Source: Thuidium tamariscinum
Taxonomy: Eukaryota; Streptophyta; Bryopsida; Hypnales; Thuidiaceae
Direction: 5' to 3'
Assembly: GCA_947034885.2 (NCBI GenBank)
Contig: OX344753.2
Span: 29,404,347-29,468,346, forward strand
DNA: 64,000 nucleotides
Below are positions 25,268 to 34,987 of the stretch, in pieces. The notes below the pieces were generated by a model, which ran no database searches, was not told the origin of the DNA, and worked only from the letters and a program-made list of their open reading frames with translations. The translations under genes and the position numbers were made by a program. Positions within the stretch are counted from its first letter, which is position 1; each line of letters begins with the position of its first letter.

Positions 25268-25281
25268 GGTTATGGGCCCAC
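25268..25281 (+). promoter_or_regulatory. Primer-binding site: half-tRNA initiator Met
   Basis: GGTTATGGGCCCAC directly after the LTR is the reverse complement of the anticodon arm of plant initiator tRNA-Met (GTGGGCCCATAACC), 14 of 14 bases, rather than of a tRNA 3' end. Priming by a 5' half of this tRNA is established for Drosophila copia. The same site follows the LTR in copies B (33637-33650), E (49363-49376) and G (58229-58242, minus); C has one substitution (42838-42851) and H has one at the end. Confidence 0.8.
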
Positions 25282-26233
25282 GCACTTGGAGTTGCGTTTG
25301 AGGGAGGAATTCAAAGCATTTGGAGGAGATCTTGGAGCTTGGAGGAGTTATCAGCCCTTTGTCACTTTTCACCTACAAACCATATGGTGTGAGTCATTTT
25401 TCAAATATCAAAAACTTTGGAGTGCATTTTAAAAAAAAAGGAATTTTTTTAGGAGCTATTGTTGGCTGGTTTGTGAGGTTTTGAGTCCATTTTGGGTGAG
25501 AGTTTGCTTATGGTAGTAATCAGACCTAGTTAGGGCTGGTTGGAAGCTCCTAGTTTGAGTTTGTGCTTAGAAGTGTACATTGGGAGCCCATTGAGGCTGA
25601 TTGTGCATTTGAGTGCATTGTGGATTGTGATGGTGCCAATTGCAATCTAGTGAGAGTCCTTTGGAGGCCTTGGAAGCATATTTGAGTTGCTTGAGGTGTT
25701 TGCCATGCAAAGAGGGCTGATTAGAGCCCTTGTGAGTGAGTGAGGCAATTCATGGATTTCTTGATCCTTAGAGGACTGATTTCTGCCCCTTGTGAGCCAT
25801 TGAGGGCCAATTAGGGTGCTTTGGTGGATTGGTGATCCAATTAGGGCTATTGGAGGCCATTGTTGTCCTTGAGGTGCTTATTGTGAGTAGTAGCATCCAT
25901 TTAGGGCTGATTGGAAGGCTTGAGCGCCTTGTTGTGTGGAGTACCCTATTTGTGAGGAGCATTGTGAGATTGCTTGCTGAATTGAAGGAGCACTAGCCCA
26001 TGACATTCATGTGGTGAATTTGAGCTTGATTAGGGTCTGATTTGGTGTGGAGTAGAGGTGAGGCACTTATGTGGAGTGTTTTGGTTGTTTCCTTGGATTG
26101 GGAGGAGCTTGGAAGGTCCTTGGAAGGGCTGATTGTTGCCATTTCAGCCCAATTGGCTTCCAAGTGAGTGTTTGGAGGCTGAATTCAGTTGGAGACACTT
26201 GGGGTGCTGCCAACAAGTGGGAGGTGCTTCACC
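25282..26233 (+). other. Leader of copia A
   Basis: Untranslated leader of about 950 bp between primer site and start codon. It is rich in GGCTGATT-like motifs and holds about one and a half units of the 60-bp repeat that is expanded in other copies (near 25697-25800). Open frames in it are not conserved. Confidence 0.7.
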
Positions 26234-29200
26234 ATGGCAACAAGTGGAGGAGAGGGCGTGCGCATCATTGACAAGTTCAATGGGGAGAACTTTGGCATGT
26301 GGAAGTTCAAGATGGAGATGATTCTTGCGGAGAAGGACTTGTGGGATGTGGTGGATGGGAGTGAAGAGCCTCCAAGTGAGGATGCTGATCCAAAGACCAA
26401 GAAGGCATTTGAGAGGAAGGAGAAGAAGGCCTTTGCCCTCATTGCCATCAACCTTGCGGACCGGCAGATTGCACACATCCGCCATTGCAAGGGACCAGCC
26501 CATGCGTGGACCACGCTTTGCAACATCCATGAGACCAAGAGCCTCTCCAACATCCTCTTCCTTCGGCGCAAGTTCTTCACTAGCAAGATGCAAGAGGAGG
26601 ACGACATGTTGGACCATGTCAACAAGATCAAGGCTCTTGCTGATGAGTTGGCTTGTTTGGAGGCGCCCGTGACGGAGGGAGATGTGGTGATGACATTGTT
26701 GGAGAGCTTGCCACCATCCTATGAGTTCCTCATCACCGCCTTGGAGACAAGGGCCACCAAGGATCTGACCTTGGAGTTTGTGACAGCCCGCTTGATGCAT
26801 GAGGTGACAAAGCGCAAGGAGAATGAGCCCCAAGGGGAGGGATCAGCCCTTGTGTCAAGGCATGGCAAGGGAGGCACCACCAAGGCGTTCAAGGAGACAA
26901 GGACATGCTTCAAGTGTGGCAAATCAGGCCACATTGCCAAGCATTGCAAGACCTGCCAAGCCAAAGACAAGGAGAGTGCACACCAAGCTTCCAAAGAGGA
27001 GGAGGAGGAGGATTTCGCCTTTGCCACTCATGGAGGAGGGGAGAAGGCCAACATGTTCACTTGGATTGTGGATTCAGGTGCTACCCAACACATGACCAGC
27101 CATCGAGATGCCTTCCACACCTATCAGCCCATTTCGGGGAAGAAGATTTACTTGGGAGACAATGGCATGGTGGAGGCTCTTGGAAAGGGGGAGATCCATG
27201 TGGAGGTGCAAGTGAAGGGGCTGACCAAGAGGATCCAGATCCAAGAAGTGCTCCATGTACCCAAGTTGCATACCAACTTGCTTTCGGTGAGCAAGTTGTC
27301 TTTGGGAGGTTTGAAAGTGCAATTCAACATGGTGGGATGTGTTGTGAGGTCCCCAAGTGGAGTCTTGATTGCATCAGCCCCTCGTGAGGGCAACTTGTAC
27401 ATCTTCCATTTCACCAAGGTGAATAGCACTTCCTTGGCTTGTGTGGCCCAAGGATCAGCTCATGAGGACCTTGTGGAGCTTTGGCATAGGAGGCTTGGGC
27501 ACTTGAATGTGAAGAGCATGAAGAGCCTCCAACACATTGTGAAGGGGCTGAATCTCTCTTCTTGCAAGCATGATTGGAGTTCTATGGTGTGCAAGGGGTG
27601 CATTGAGGGCAAGCAAGCAAGGCAGCCCTTCCCCAAGGATGGGGCAACAAGGGCCAGCAAGCCATTGGAGCTTGTGCATTCGGATGTGTGCGGGCCAATG
27701 AAGACCTCAACCATAGGAGGAGCAAGGTATTTTGTGACCTTCATTGATGATTTCTCTCGCAAGGTGTGGGTGTATATGCTGAAGTGCAAGAGTGAGGTGT
27801 TTGGGCGCTTTGAGACTTGGAAGGCCCTTGTGGAGGCCCAATCTGATTGCAAGGTGAAGGTGCTGCGGTCGGATAATGGAGGGGAGTATGTGTCCAAGGC
27901 CTTTGAGGAGTACTTGAAGGCCCATGGCATTGAGCACCACACATCAGCACCTTACACTCCTCAACAAAACGGTGTAGCGGAGCGTGCCAATCGGACCATT
28001 GTGGAGATGGCAAGGGCCATGATTCATGGCCAAGGGCTGAAGTATGAGCTTTGGGGGGAGGCGGTGTCTACAACGGTTTATACAAGGAACCGGTGCCCCA
28101 CACAAGCCTTGATTGGGAAGACACCCCAAGAAGCTTGGAGTGGGATCAAACCTCATGTGTCTCACATGCGCACCTTTGGGTGCATTGCTTATTATGCCTT
28201 GGTGCCTAGTGCCAAGAGGACCAAGTTGGATGTCAAGGGCATCAAGTGTCTTTTCCTTGGTTATTGTGAGGGAACCAAGGCTTATAGGCTAATGTGTGTG
28301 GAGACCAAGAAGATCATCAAGAGTAGAGATGTGACCTTCTTGGAGGATGGAGGTGCTGATCCAAAGCTCTTGGAGATGAGCCCAAGTGGGAGTAATGGAG
28401 GACCAGCCCAAAAGGTGGGCACAACTCCAAGAGTGCACCTAGAAGATGAAGGAGATGAAGATGAAGAAGATGAGGACTTGGTGGAGCCCAAGAAGAAGGT
28501 GGCCACACCTCAAGGGAAGAGGCCATCAGCCCCTTCTCCAAGATCTTCACCAAGGGAGAAGGAGCATGATCAGCCCTTGGAAGAGCAAGATCAGCCATTG
28601 GAGGAGCAAGAGGAGCCCTTGGAGGAGCAAGAGGAGCCACGTTATCCAACAAGGACCCGGAGGCCACTTCGAGATTGGTGGCTGAATCACATTCTTCCCC
28701 CACAACATGAAGAACAAGCCAATGTGGCTTTCCTTGGAGATCCATCCACACTTGGAGAGGTGTTGTGTTGTGAGGATGCAAGCAAGTGGGAGTTGGCAAT
28801 GCAAGAGGAGTACAAGGCCCTCATTACCAAAGGGACATGGGAGCTTGCTGCCCTTCCTTCCAAGAGATCAAGTGTGGGCTGTAAGTGGGTTTTCTCCACC
28901 AAAAGGGATGCTTTGGGTCATGTTGTGAGGTACAAGGCAAGGCTGGTTGCTAGGGGGTTTTCCCAAGTGGAGGGGGTGGATTTTAATGAGACTTTTGTTC
29001 CCGTTGCCAAGTTTAGCACCATCCGGTGTGTTGTGATTCTTGGGGCAGCCATGGACTTGGAGATGCACCAAATGGATGTGAAGACGGCTTTTCTCAACCC
29101 CAAGCTCAAGGAGGTCATCTACATGGATCAGCCCCAAGGCTTTGTGCAAGAAGGCCAAGAGCATCTCAAGTGCAAGTTGAAGAAGGCCCTTCCCGGGTTG

Positions 29201-30358
29201 AAGCAATCGGGGAGAGCATGGTATCAAGATATTGATGCCATGTTTGTGAGGAAGGGCTTCCTAAGAAGCCATGCTGATCACTCATTGTACACCATGCAAA
29301 GTTGTGAGTTTTTGGTGATTGTGATCTTATATGTGGATGATCTGATCCTTCTTGCAAGTAGCATGACCAAGATGCTTGAAGTGAAGGCCATGCTCAAGGA
29401 GGAGTATGAGATGACTGATCTTGGAGAGCTGAAGTATTGCCTTGGAGTGGAGTTCAAGAGGGATAGGGCTGCCCGCACCATCACCATGAGCCAACGCAAG
29501 TACCTTGAAGAAATTCTCAAGCGCTTCAAGATGGAGGAGTGCAAAGCCATAGGTACACCACTTGAGACTCGTGTGAAGTTGCCCAAGCTCACGGATGCTG
29601 AATTTGGAGAGGTGAGGGCTGAAATGCAAGGTGTGCCTTACAAGGCAGCGGTGGGTTGCTTGATGTATGCCATGGTAGCCACAAGGCCTGATTTGGCCTT
29701 TCCGGTGAGTGTTGTGAGTCAACACATGTCCAAGTATGGCCCAAAGCATTGGGCTGCGGTGAAGAGGGTGATGAGGTACCTTCAAGGCACACTTGGGCTG
29801 GAGTTGCAACTTGGAGGTGCCCATGTGACTTTGCATGGCTATTGTGATGCGGATTGGGCGGGTGATGAGGCGGATAGGAGATCCACCACCGGCTACGTGT
29901 TTAAGCTTGGATTGGGTGCCATTACTTGGAATTCCAAGAGGCAGCCCACCATAGCTCTTTCTACAACGGAGGCTGAATACATGGCCATGAGCCAATGCAC
30001 CAAGGAGGCCATTTGGTTGCGGCAACTCTTGGCTGATGTTGGCCTTGTCCAAGAGGGGAGCACACCCATCTGGTGTGACAACCAAGGGGCCATTGCTTTG
30101 GCCAAAAATCCCACCCACCACTCTCGGACGAAGCACATTGATGTGCAACACCATTTCATTCGTGAACGAGTGGAGGTTGAGGTGATTGAGCTCAAGTATG
30201 TGCCTACCCAAGCTATGGTTGCTGATGTGCTGACCAAGGCTCTTGGGAAGCCACAACACCACAACTTGATTGAGAAGATGGGCCTTCGAGCCTTTGACCA
30301 CTCTCAAAGTGGGAGTGTTGAAGATCATGTACATATTTGTGTAGACTATGTACATTGA
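26234..30358 (+). CDS. Copia A gag-pol polyprotein
   Basis: A single frame of 1374 residues. The ATG at 26234 has a good context (CACCATGGC) and is preferred over the in-frame ATG at 26189. Domain order is that of Ty1/copia. Gag (UBN2 type) covers about residues 10-200, then a CCHC knuckle (CFKCGKSGHIAKHC, near 225), protease (VDSGAT, near 279), and the pre-integrase zinc domain (LWHRRLGH to CKGC, near 415-455). The integrase core keeps its acidic triad in SDVCG (near 483), RSDNGGEY (near 546) and NGVAERANR (near 579). Reverse transcriptase has YVDD (near 1033), and RNase H has GYCDADWAGD (near 1202) and a HHSRTKHIDVQHHF end motif. The stop codon lies 40 bp inside the 3' LTR. No frameshift or premature stop is present, so the element could be functional. 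Confidence 0.95.
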   Translation: MATSGGEGVRIIDKFNGENFGMWKFKMEMILAEKDLWDVVDGSEEPPSEDADPKTKKAFERKEKKAFALIAINLADRQIAHIRHCKGPAHAWTTLCNIHETKSLSNILFLRRKFFTSKMQEEDDMLDHVNKIKALADELACLEAPVTEGDVVMTLLESLPPSYEFLITALETRATKDLTLEFVTARLMHEVTKRKENEPQGEGSALVSRHGKGGTTKAFKETRTCFKCGKSGHIAKHCKTCQAKDKESAHQASKEEEEEDFAFATHGGGEKANMFTWIVDSGATQHMTSHRDAFHTYQPISGKKIYLGDNGMVEALGKGEIHVEVQVKGLTKRIQIQEVLHVPKLHTNLLSVSKLSLGGLKVQFNMVGCVVRSPSGVLIASAPREGNLYIFHFTKVNSTSLACVAQGSAHEDLVELWHRRLGHLNVKSMKSLQHIVKGLNLSSCKHDWSSMVCKGCIEGKQARQPFPKDGATRASKPLELVHSDVCGPMKTSTIGGARYFVTFIDDFSRKVWVYMLKCKSEVFGRFETWKALVEAQSDCKVKVLRSDNGGEYVSKAFEEYLKAHGIEHHTSAPYTPQQNGVAERANRTIVEMARAMIHGQGLKYELWGEAVSTTVYTRNRCPTQALIGKTPQEAWSGIKPHVSHMRTFGCIAYYALVPSAKRTKLDVKGIKCLFLGYCEGTKAYRLMCVETKKIIKSRDVTFLEDGGADPKLLEMSPSGSNGGPAQKVGTTPRVHLEDEGDEDEEDEDLVEPKKKVATPQGKRPSAPSPRSSPREKEHDQPLEEQDQPLEEQEEPLEEQEEPRYPTRTRRPLRDWWLNHILPPQHEEQANVAFLGDPSTLGEVLCCEDASKWELAMQEEYKALITKGTWELAALPSKRSSVGCKWVFSTKRDALGHVVRYKARLVARGFSQVEGVDFNETFVPVAKFSTIRCVVILGAAMDLEMHQMDVKTAFLNPKLKEVIYMDQPQGFVQEGQEHLKCKLKKALPGLKQSGRAWYQDIDAMFVRKGFLRSHADHSLYTMQSCEFLVIVILYVDDLILLASSMTKMLEVKAMLKEEYEMTDLGELKYCLGVEFKRDRAARTITMSQRKYLEEILKRFKMEECKAIGTPLETRVKLPKLTDAEFGEVRAEMQGVPYKAAVGCLMYAMVATRPDLAFPVSVVSQHMSKYGPKHWAAVKRVMRYLQGTLGLELQLGGAHVTLHGYCDADWAGDEADRRSTTGYVFKLGLGAITWNSKRQPTIALSTTEAEYMAMSQCTKEAIWLRQLLADVGLVQEGSTPIWCDNQGAIALAKNPTHHSRTKHIDVQHHFIRERVEVEVIELKYVPTQAMVADVLTKALGKPQHHNLIEKMGLRAFDHSQSGSVEDHVHICVDYVH
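30305..30315 (+). promoter_or_regulatory. Polypurine tract of copia A
   Basis: CAAAGTGGGAG ends directly at the 3' LTR, the standard position for plus-strand priming. The same sequence precedes the 3' LTR in copies B, D (minus) and F. Confidence 0.85.
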
Positions 30359-30571
30359 GCCCTAGGAGTAGCATTAGACTCTTAGTTAGCCTTAGAGTCC
30401 CTTGGGTATTGCTTGTAGTCAAAGGCAGCCCATGGTGTTTGGTTATCCCACATGGTTTGTGGGTAACTAGGGAAAGGCTTCTCCCTTATGTTCAGCCCAT
30501 TCTTGGGCCATGGTATCTTCCTACCATCTAAGTAAAGCCTTTCATCCATTCATAACATTGTAATCTCAATA
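30316..30571 (+). repeat. 3' LTR of copia A
   Basis: 256 bp, same ends as the 5' LTR with six substitutions. The first 43 bp also encode the C-terminus and stop of the polyprotein. Confidence 0.95.
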
Positions 30572-30576
30572 GTGAG

Positions 30577-32481
30577 CTCCTAGGCAAAAATGAGACAATG
30601 TCTAGGGTTTCGTGAAAAAACAAGGGGTACACTGCTTGTACAGGCAAGGCGCAAAAGGCTTCCACATGGACAATGCAATAATTACAGTCGCCTTTTGGAG
30701 TTTTCGTCATGCGCAACTGCGACTCTACTGGTATACAACTAAAAAATGACTAGACAACAGTTGCATACTAGTAGGAAGACATTTAACGTGACTCAAAGGT
30801 CACTGGAGGTCAACTACAAAATACCTTTCCAATGGTATATTACACGACCCAAAATTCCAAAAATTGAAGTGGGAAATTGCAAAAAACCGTGACTGTCTAC
30901 TACGCGCGCCTGCACAAAAACGTGGAAAAAAGACCCACAGTCACATTGCGACTACTGGTCTTTTTTACCAGATTTTGTTATAGTGTTTACTTGTACATGT
31001 TTTCCATGAGTCTCATACTGTCCACAGAACTTGATTTTTCAAATTGGGGCTTACAATGCATGCTTGAAGTCTGTCCCTACGTTAATTACTTCCAGAAGTC
31101 ATTTTTCAGTCATAGTGTAGTAAGAAAATCAGCATGACTAAGATGACACTTCTAGCAGTCACTCTGAAGTTGAATTATGTAGAAAATCAGGCCGAGGACA
31201 GAAAACCACGTCAAACAGAAGTCGCGACGGGTTAGTGGTCACGCGAACTTCGATTCGTTTCAGCACGCAATAGGGAGAGAGATCAATGACCGACAAAATA
31301 CAGTTCATGACTAACGCTATGTACAGCTATGCATACATTAATCGCACTCCTATTACCCTCGCTAATAGTCTCATTTGATTGATTGCAGATATTGTAAGTT
31401 GAGTTCACAGGAAGCACTTCTGCAAAGTCACGTTACGGGCCTTTCTCCCATGCAACGAAATAGTACGTACAGAGGTATGCTCATTATGTTTACTTCTACC
31501 ATTCTATACATGGTGATGAAAAGGACATTGTATGCCTAATTCCTAAATGTATGAGCCACTTCCATGGTACACATTTACTTAAAGAGAATGATCCATTTCC
31601 GTTACTTGTTGTACATGTGGATGTCTAAGAGTTTCGTTTTTTGCTTCTCTATGAGTACGAACTACTGATTTCATAGTGAGTTTTCTAAGTATCCACTTCT
31701 ATTCCCCATTTTTTTGGGCCTCCTCTTAGAATATTAGCACTTTCTACCAGAGGCGGTGTCATTTTGTTCTAAAACACAGGACAGGCTTTTGGTGATTGAT
31801 GTGCAGACCTAATTCAGAAACAAGAGTGCAGAATACGTTTCTCCCAAGGGTGAAATCGTTGCATGTTGCAAGGTACCCAGTCCAGTTCATAGCCTACACC
31901 ATCTATACACTTGAATGAGTAGATATTACTTGCATATGACAGGCTTCCAGTCATTACGAAGTCACTAATGACTTCATAATGACTTGAAGCGTGTCATATG
32001 CAAGTCATGATAGTCTTAACAGGGAAACTGCAATTCTATTCCCCATTTTTTTTGGCCTCTTCTTAGAATATTAGCATTTTGTATTACAAAAATTGTAAGG
32101 AAAAAATTCGATTCAATAACACAAGACATGTTGCCAGGTATATAGTCCGTTTAATTGCCTACACCATCTGTACTGGTGGAATGAGTAGATATTACTTACA
32201 CATGACAGGCTTCCAGTCATTACAAAGTCACTAATGACTTCGTAATGACTTGAAGCCTGTCATATGCAAGTCATGATAGTCTTAACAGGGAAATTGCAAT
32301 TCTATTCCCCATTTTTTTGGCCTCGTCTTACAGTATTAGCACTAAGAAATTTGGTTCATTAACACAAGACATGTTGCCAGGTATATATTACGTTTAATTG
32401 CTTACACAGAATCTACACGCTTAGGTGTGCCATCTACAGCCAAGTGCCCCACCCAGAACGTCTTTTCTATACTAGTTTGCA
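30577..32481. other. CACTA terminal and subterminal sequence
   Basis: No gene seen. 30577-30985 is the 5' end of the TNPA-like gene region (homologous on the opposite strand to 60740-61020) and ends in TTGTTATAGTG, a candidate CACTA terminus. 30986-32481 is rich in AGTCATT/AATGACT motifs and holds the palindromic tandem units described separately. Confidence 0.55.
31690..32345. repeat. Tandem units with long near-perfect palindromes
   Basis: A block starting at TATTCCCCATTTTTTTGG recurs three times (near 31699, 32037 and 32303). Between the recurrences lie two long palindromes: arms 31928-31964 and 31969-32005, and arms 32194-32230 and 32235-32271. Each has 37-bp arms around the loop CTAA, with few mismatches. 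The arms contain AGTCATTAC/GTAATGACT, the CACTA subterminal motif of this region. Confidence 0.8.
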
Positions 32482-32907
32482 ATGCCAAAGCGGAGAATTG
32501 TAAAAGCTGCCCCACTGTTCCGTCGTCAGAGACGTAGATTGCCTAGCCCAGATGAGGATGTGGACATCACAGAGCGCAAGTTTTCCTCACGTGTGTCCAT
32601 TTCAAAGGCTACACTTCCACATGTGGTCTTCAATAGAACTGTAGCATCAGACTCCAAAGATAGTCATACAAGCCCAATGGTCACATGTTCCTTTGAACAA
32701 GGCCTAATAGAAGACAGTACATCTCAGACAAAGAGAGAGTTAGACCGTCGCTTCCATTTTTGGTTAGGGCTGGCACTAGGTCATACCGTGGAGGTAGAAG
32801 GAGAAAATGTAGACATTAGTCCGCAGGCCTTCATTGAAAGAGCTATTGTACTCCTGTCTACTTCTATTGGGAGTGTGTCTTCTTCTAAAAGCAAGGAAGA
32901 ACAGTAG
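32482..32907 (+). CDS. Small unknown protein within CACTA sequence
   Basis: A 141-residue open frame with a basic N-terminus (MPKRRIVKAAPLFRRQRRR), which could be a nuclear localisation signal, an acidic-polar middle, and a more hydrophobic C-terminal third (FHFWLGLALGHTVEV, then FIERAIVLLSTSIG). No family was recognised. It lies between CACTA subterminal repeats and upstream of the tnp2 pseudogene on the same strand, so it may be an accessory gene or a single exon of a longer CACTA gene. Open length alone is modest evidence. Confidence 0.4.
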   Translation: MPKRRIVKAAPLFRRQRRRLPSPDEDVDITERKFSSRVSISKATLPHVVFNRTVASDSKDSHTSPMVTCSFEQGLIEDSTSQTKRELDRRFHFWLGLALGHTVEVEGENVDISPQAFIERAIVLLSTSIGSVSSSKSKEEQ

Positions 32908-33375
32908 CCACTTGCAAATGAGTCCACAGTAATGGAAGTTAGAGATGAATATTGGCTTTGCCTAGTTCTCTCTTTCATGAATATTTCTTTATTGAATACC
33001 TTGTACATTGGAAGTTCCTATATGTGTTGGTTACTTGCATTGCTTGTATTGACAGCTTCGATTGAGTATGAGTAATCATTTGAGAAGCTTGCATTTCATG
33101 GTTTTCACTCACGTAAGAACATGTAGGATCAAAATTTTTTCCCATCAATTCTTTTCCATAAAGGTGTGTAGAGTTCCAAAGAATGTTGTGCTTATAACTT
33201 AGTGCAACTTTGTTGCAGTGACTACGCAGTCGCAGAAGACATGTGGAAGTCATGGAAGAGTGACCGGAGACATGTGGAAGTCATTTAGGAGTGCACGAAG
33301 ACATGCGCAAGTCATTGAGGAGTGACCAAAGACATGTATGAGTTATTTAACAATGACTTCAGCCTTATAGCAGTG
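32908..33375. other. Spacer with repeated GACATG/AGTCAT motifs
   Basis: No gene seen. 33220-33375 has about four repeats of a unit near 35 bp containing GACATG(T/C), AAGTCATT and GAGTGACC, ending at the copia B insertion site. It resembles CACTA subterminal repeats. Confidence 0.5.
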
Positions 33376-34034
33376 GAAGTTGTTGAAGATCATGTACATA
33401 TTAGTGTAGACCATGTACAAACAGCCCTAGGTGTAGCATTAGACACTAGGTTAGTCTTAGAGTCCATTGGGTATTGCTCGTAGTCAAAGGCAGCCCATGA
33501 AAGGTAGTTATCCCACATGGTTTGTGGATAACTAGGGAAAGGCTTCTAGCATAAGATCAGCCCACTCATGGGTCTTTGTATCTTCCTACCATCTAAGTAA
33601 AGCCTTTCATCCATCAATACCTTTGTAATCTCAATAGGTTATGGGCCCACGCACTTGGAGTTGCGCTTGAGGGTGAAATTCAAATCATTTGGAGGAGATC
33701 TTGGAGCTTGGAGGAGCAATCAGCCTTTTGTGTCTTTTTCACCTACAAACAATATGGTGTGAGTATTCTTTGGAAAAACACACTTTGAGTGCATTTTTTT
33801 AAAAAGGAAGAGGAAAGTTTTGTTGCTTTCTCATTGGCTGGTTTGTGACGTTTTGAGTACATTTTGGTGGAGTGGTTGCTAATGGTAGTAATCAGACCTA
33901 GTTAGGGCTGGTTGCATGCTCCTAGTTTGAGTTTGCTTTTAGAAGTGTGCATTGAGAGTGCTTTGAGGCTGATTGTGCACTTGGGTGCATTGTTGAGTAA
34001 GATTGTGAGCCTTGGAAGCATGTTTGGGATGCTT

Positions 34035-34455
34035 GAGGCGAATTTGTGGACTTGGTCAATTTAAGAGGGCTGATTAGTGCCCTTGTGAGTGAGTGAGGCG
34101 AATTAGTGGATTTTTGTGAACCCTAGAGGGCTGACTTGTGCCCTTGTGTGTGAGAGAGGAGAATTAGTGGATTTTGCAAATCCTAGAGGGCTGATTTGAG
34201 CCCTTGTGTGTGAGAGAGGCGAATTAGTGGAATTTGTGAACCCAAGAGGGCTGAATTGTGCCCTTGTGAGTGAGAGAGGTGAATTAGTGGGTTTTGTGAA
34301 CCCAAGAGGGCTGAATTGTGTCCTTGTGAGTGAGAGAGGTGAATTAGTGGGTTTTGTGAACCCAAGAGGGCTGAATTGTGCCCTTGTGAGTGAGAGAGGT
34401 GAATTAGTGAGTTTTGTGAACCCAAGAGGGCTGAATTGTGCCCTTGTGAGCCTTG
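34035..34455 (+). repeat. 60-bp tandem repeat in leader of copia B
   Basis: About seven units of 60 bp, the last four nearly identical. A unit core is GAATTAGTGGGTTTTGTGAA followed by CCCAAGAGGGCTGAATTGTG. The array lies between the primer site and the first gag codon. Because 60 is a multiple of 3, several frames stay open without being genes. Confidence 0.92.
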
Positions 34456-34987
34456 TGGAGCCATTGAGAGCAAAGTAGGATTCTTTGGTGGCTTGGTGAT
34501 CCAACTAGGGTTGTTGGAGACCATTGTTGTCCTTGAGGTGCTGATTGTGAGTAGGAGCTTCCATCTAGGGCTAATTCGAAGCCTAGAGCTCCTTGGAGTG
34601 TGGAGTAACCTCTTTGGGAGGAGGACTTGCTGAATTGAAGTAGCACTAGCTTATGATGACCATGTGTTGGACTTGAGCTTGATTAGGGTCTGAATTGGTG
34701 ATTGAGAGGAGGTGATGCACATGTGAGGAGTGTTTGGCCGTCCTTGGTGTTCAAAAGATCTTTGGAGGTCCTTGTGAGGGCTGATTGGTGCCATTTCAGC
34801 CCTATTGGCTGCCAAGGGAATGTTTGGTCGTTCTTGGAGCTTGGAGGATCTTGGGAGGTCCTTGTGAGGGCTGAATTGTGCCATTTCAGCCCCATTGGTT
34901 GCCAAGGGAGTGTTTGGAGGCTGAATTGAGTTTGTGAACTCTTGAAGACACATTGGGTGCTGCCAACAAGTGGGAGGTGCTTCACCA

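Larger units (their letters stand above)
25012..30571 (+). mobile_element. Complete Ty1/copia retrotransposon A
   Basis: A full-length element of 5560 bp. The two 256-bp LTRs (25012-25267 and 30316-30571) begin TGTTG and end CAATA, and six substitutions were counted between them. GTGAG flanks both sides. A primer-binding site follows the 5' LTR at once, a leader of about 950 bp precedes the ORF, and a purine tract (AAAGTGGGAG) abuts the 3' LTR. It carries one open frame with all copia domains, and is the only copy in the window with reverse transcriptase and RNase H. It is inserted in the 5' part of the TNPA-like gene of the CACTA element. Confidence 0.96.
18538..30985 (-). mobile_element. 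CACTA (En/Spm)-type element E1, with copia A nested inside
   Basis: The left end starts CACTACAAGGAATTGAGG and the right end, read on the minus strand, starts CACTATAACAAAATCTGG; 12 of 18 bases agree, including CACTA and the final GG. Both ends are rich in subterminal AGTCATTT/AATGACT motifs, the usual TNPA-binding sites of CACTA elements. The interior holds a TNPA-like gene on the minus strand. The 3-bp flanks are TAT on the left and TTT on the right, so the target duplication is imperfect and the pairing of these two ends is tentative. An alternative candidate left terminus is CACTACAAAAAACG at 19441. Copia A (25012-30571) accounts for 5.6 kb of the length. Confidence 0.6.

Noticed and set aside
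27460-27942. Antisense frames opposite the copia integrase (about 160 codons, recurring in every copy)
   Set aside because: Shadow of the sense reading frame; present in each copy because the sense sequence is conserved.
34035-34455. CRISPR-like array
   Set aside because: Units are directly adjacent 60-bp tandem repeats without unique spacers, inside a retrotransposon leader of a plant genome.
34103-34524. Long overlapping open frames on both strands in the copia leaders (also at 43104-43586, 48668-49176 and 57344-57688) with 20-residue protein repeats
   Set aside because: They arise because the 60-bp non-coding repeat is a multiple of three; they have no start context, differ between copies and overlap in several frames.
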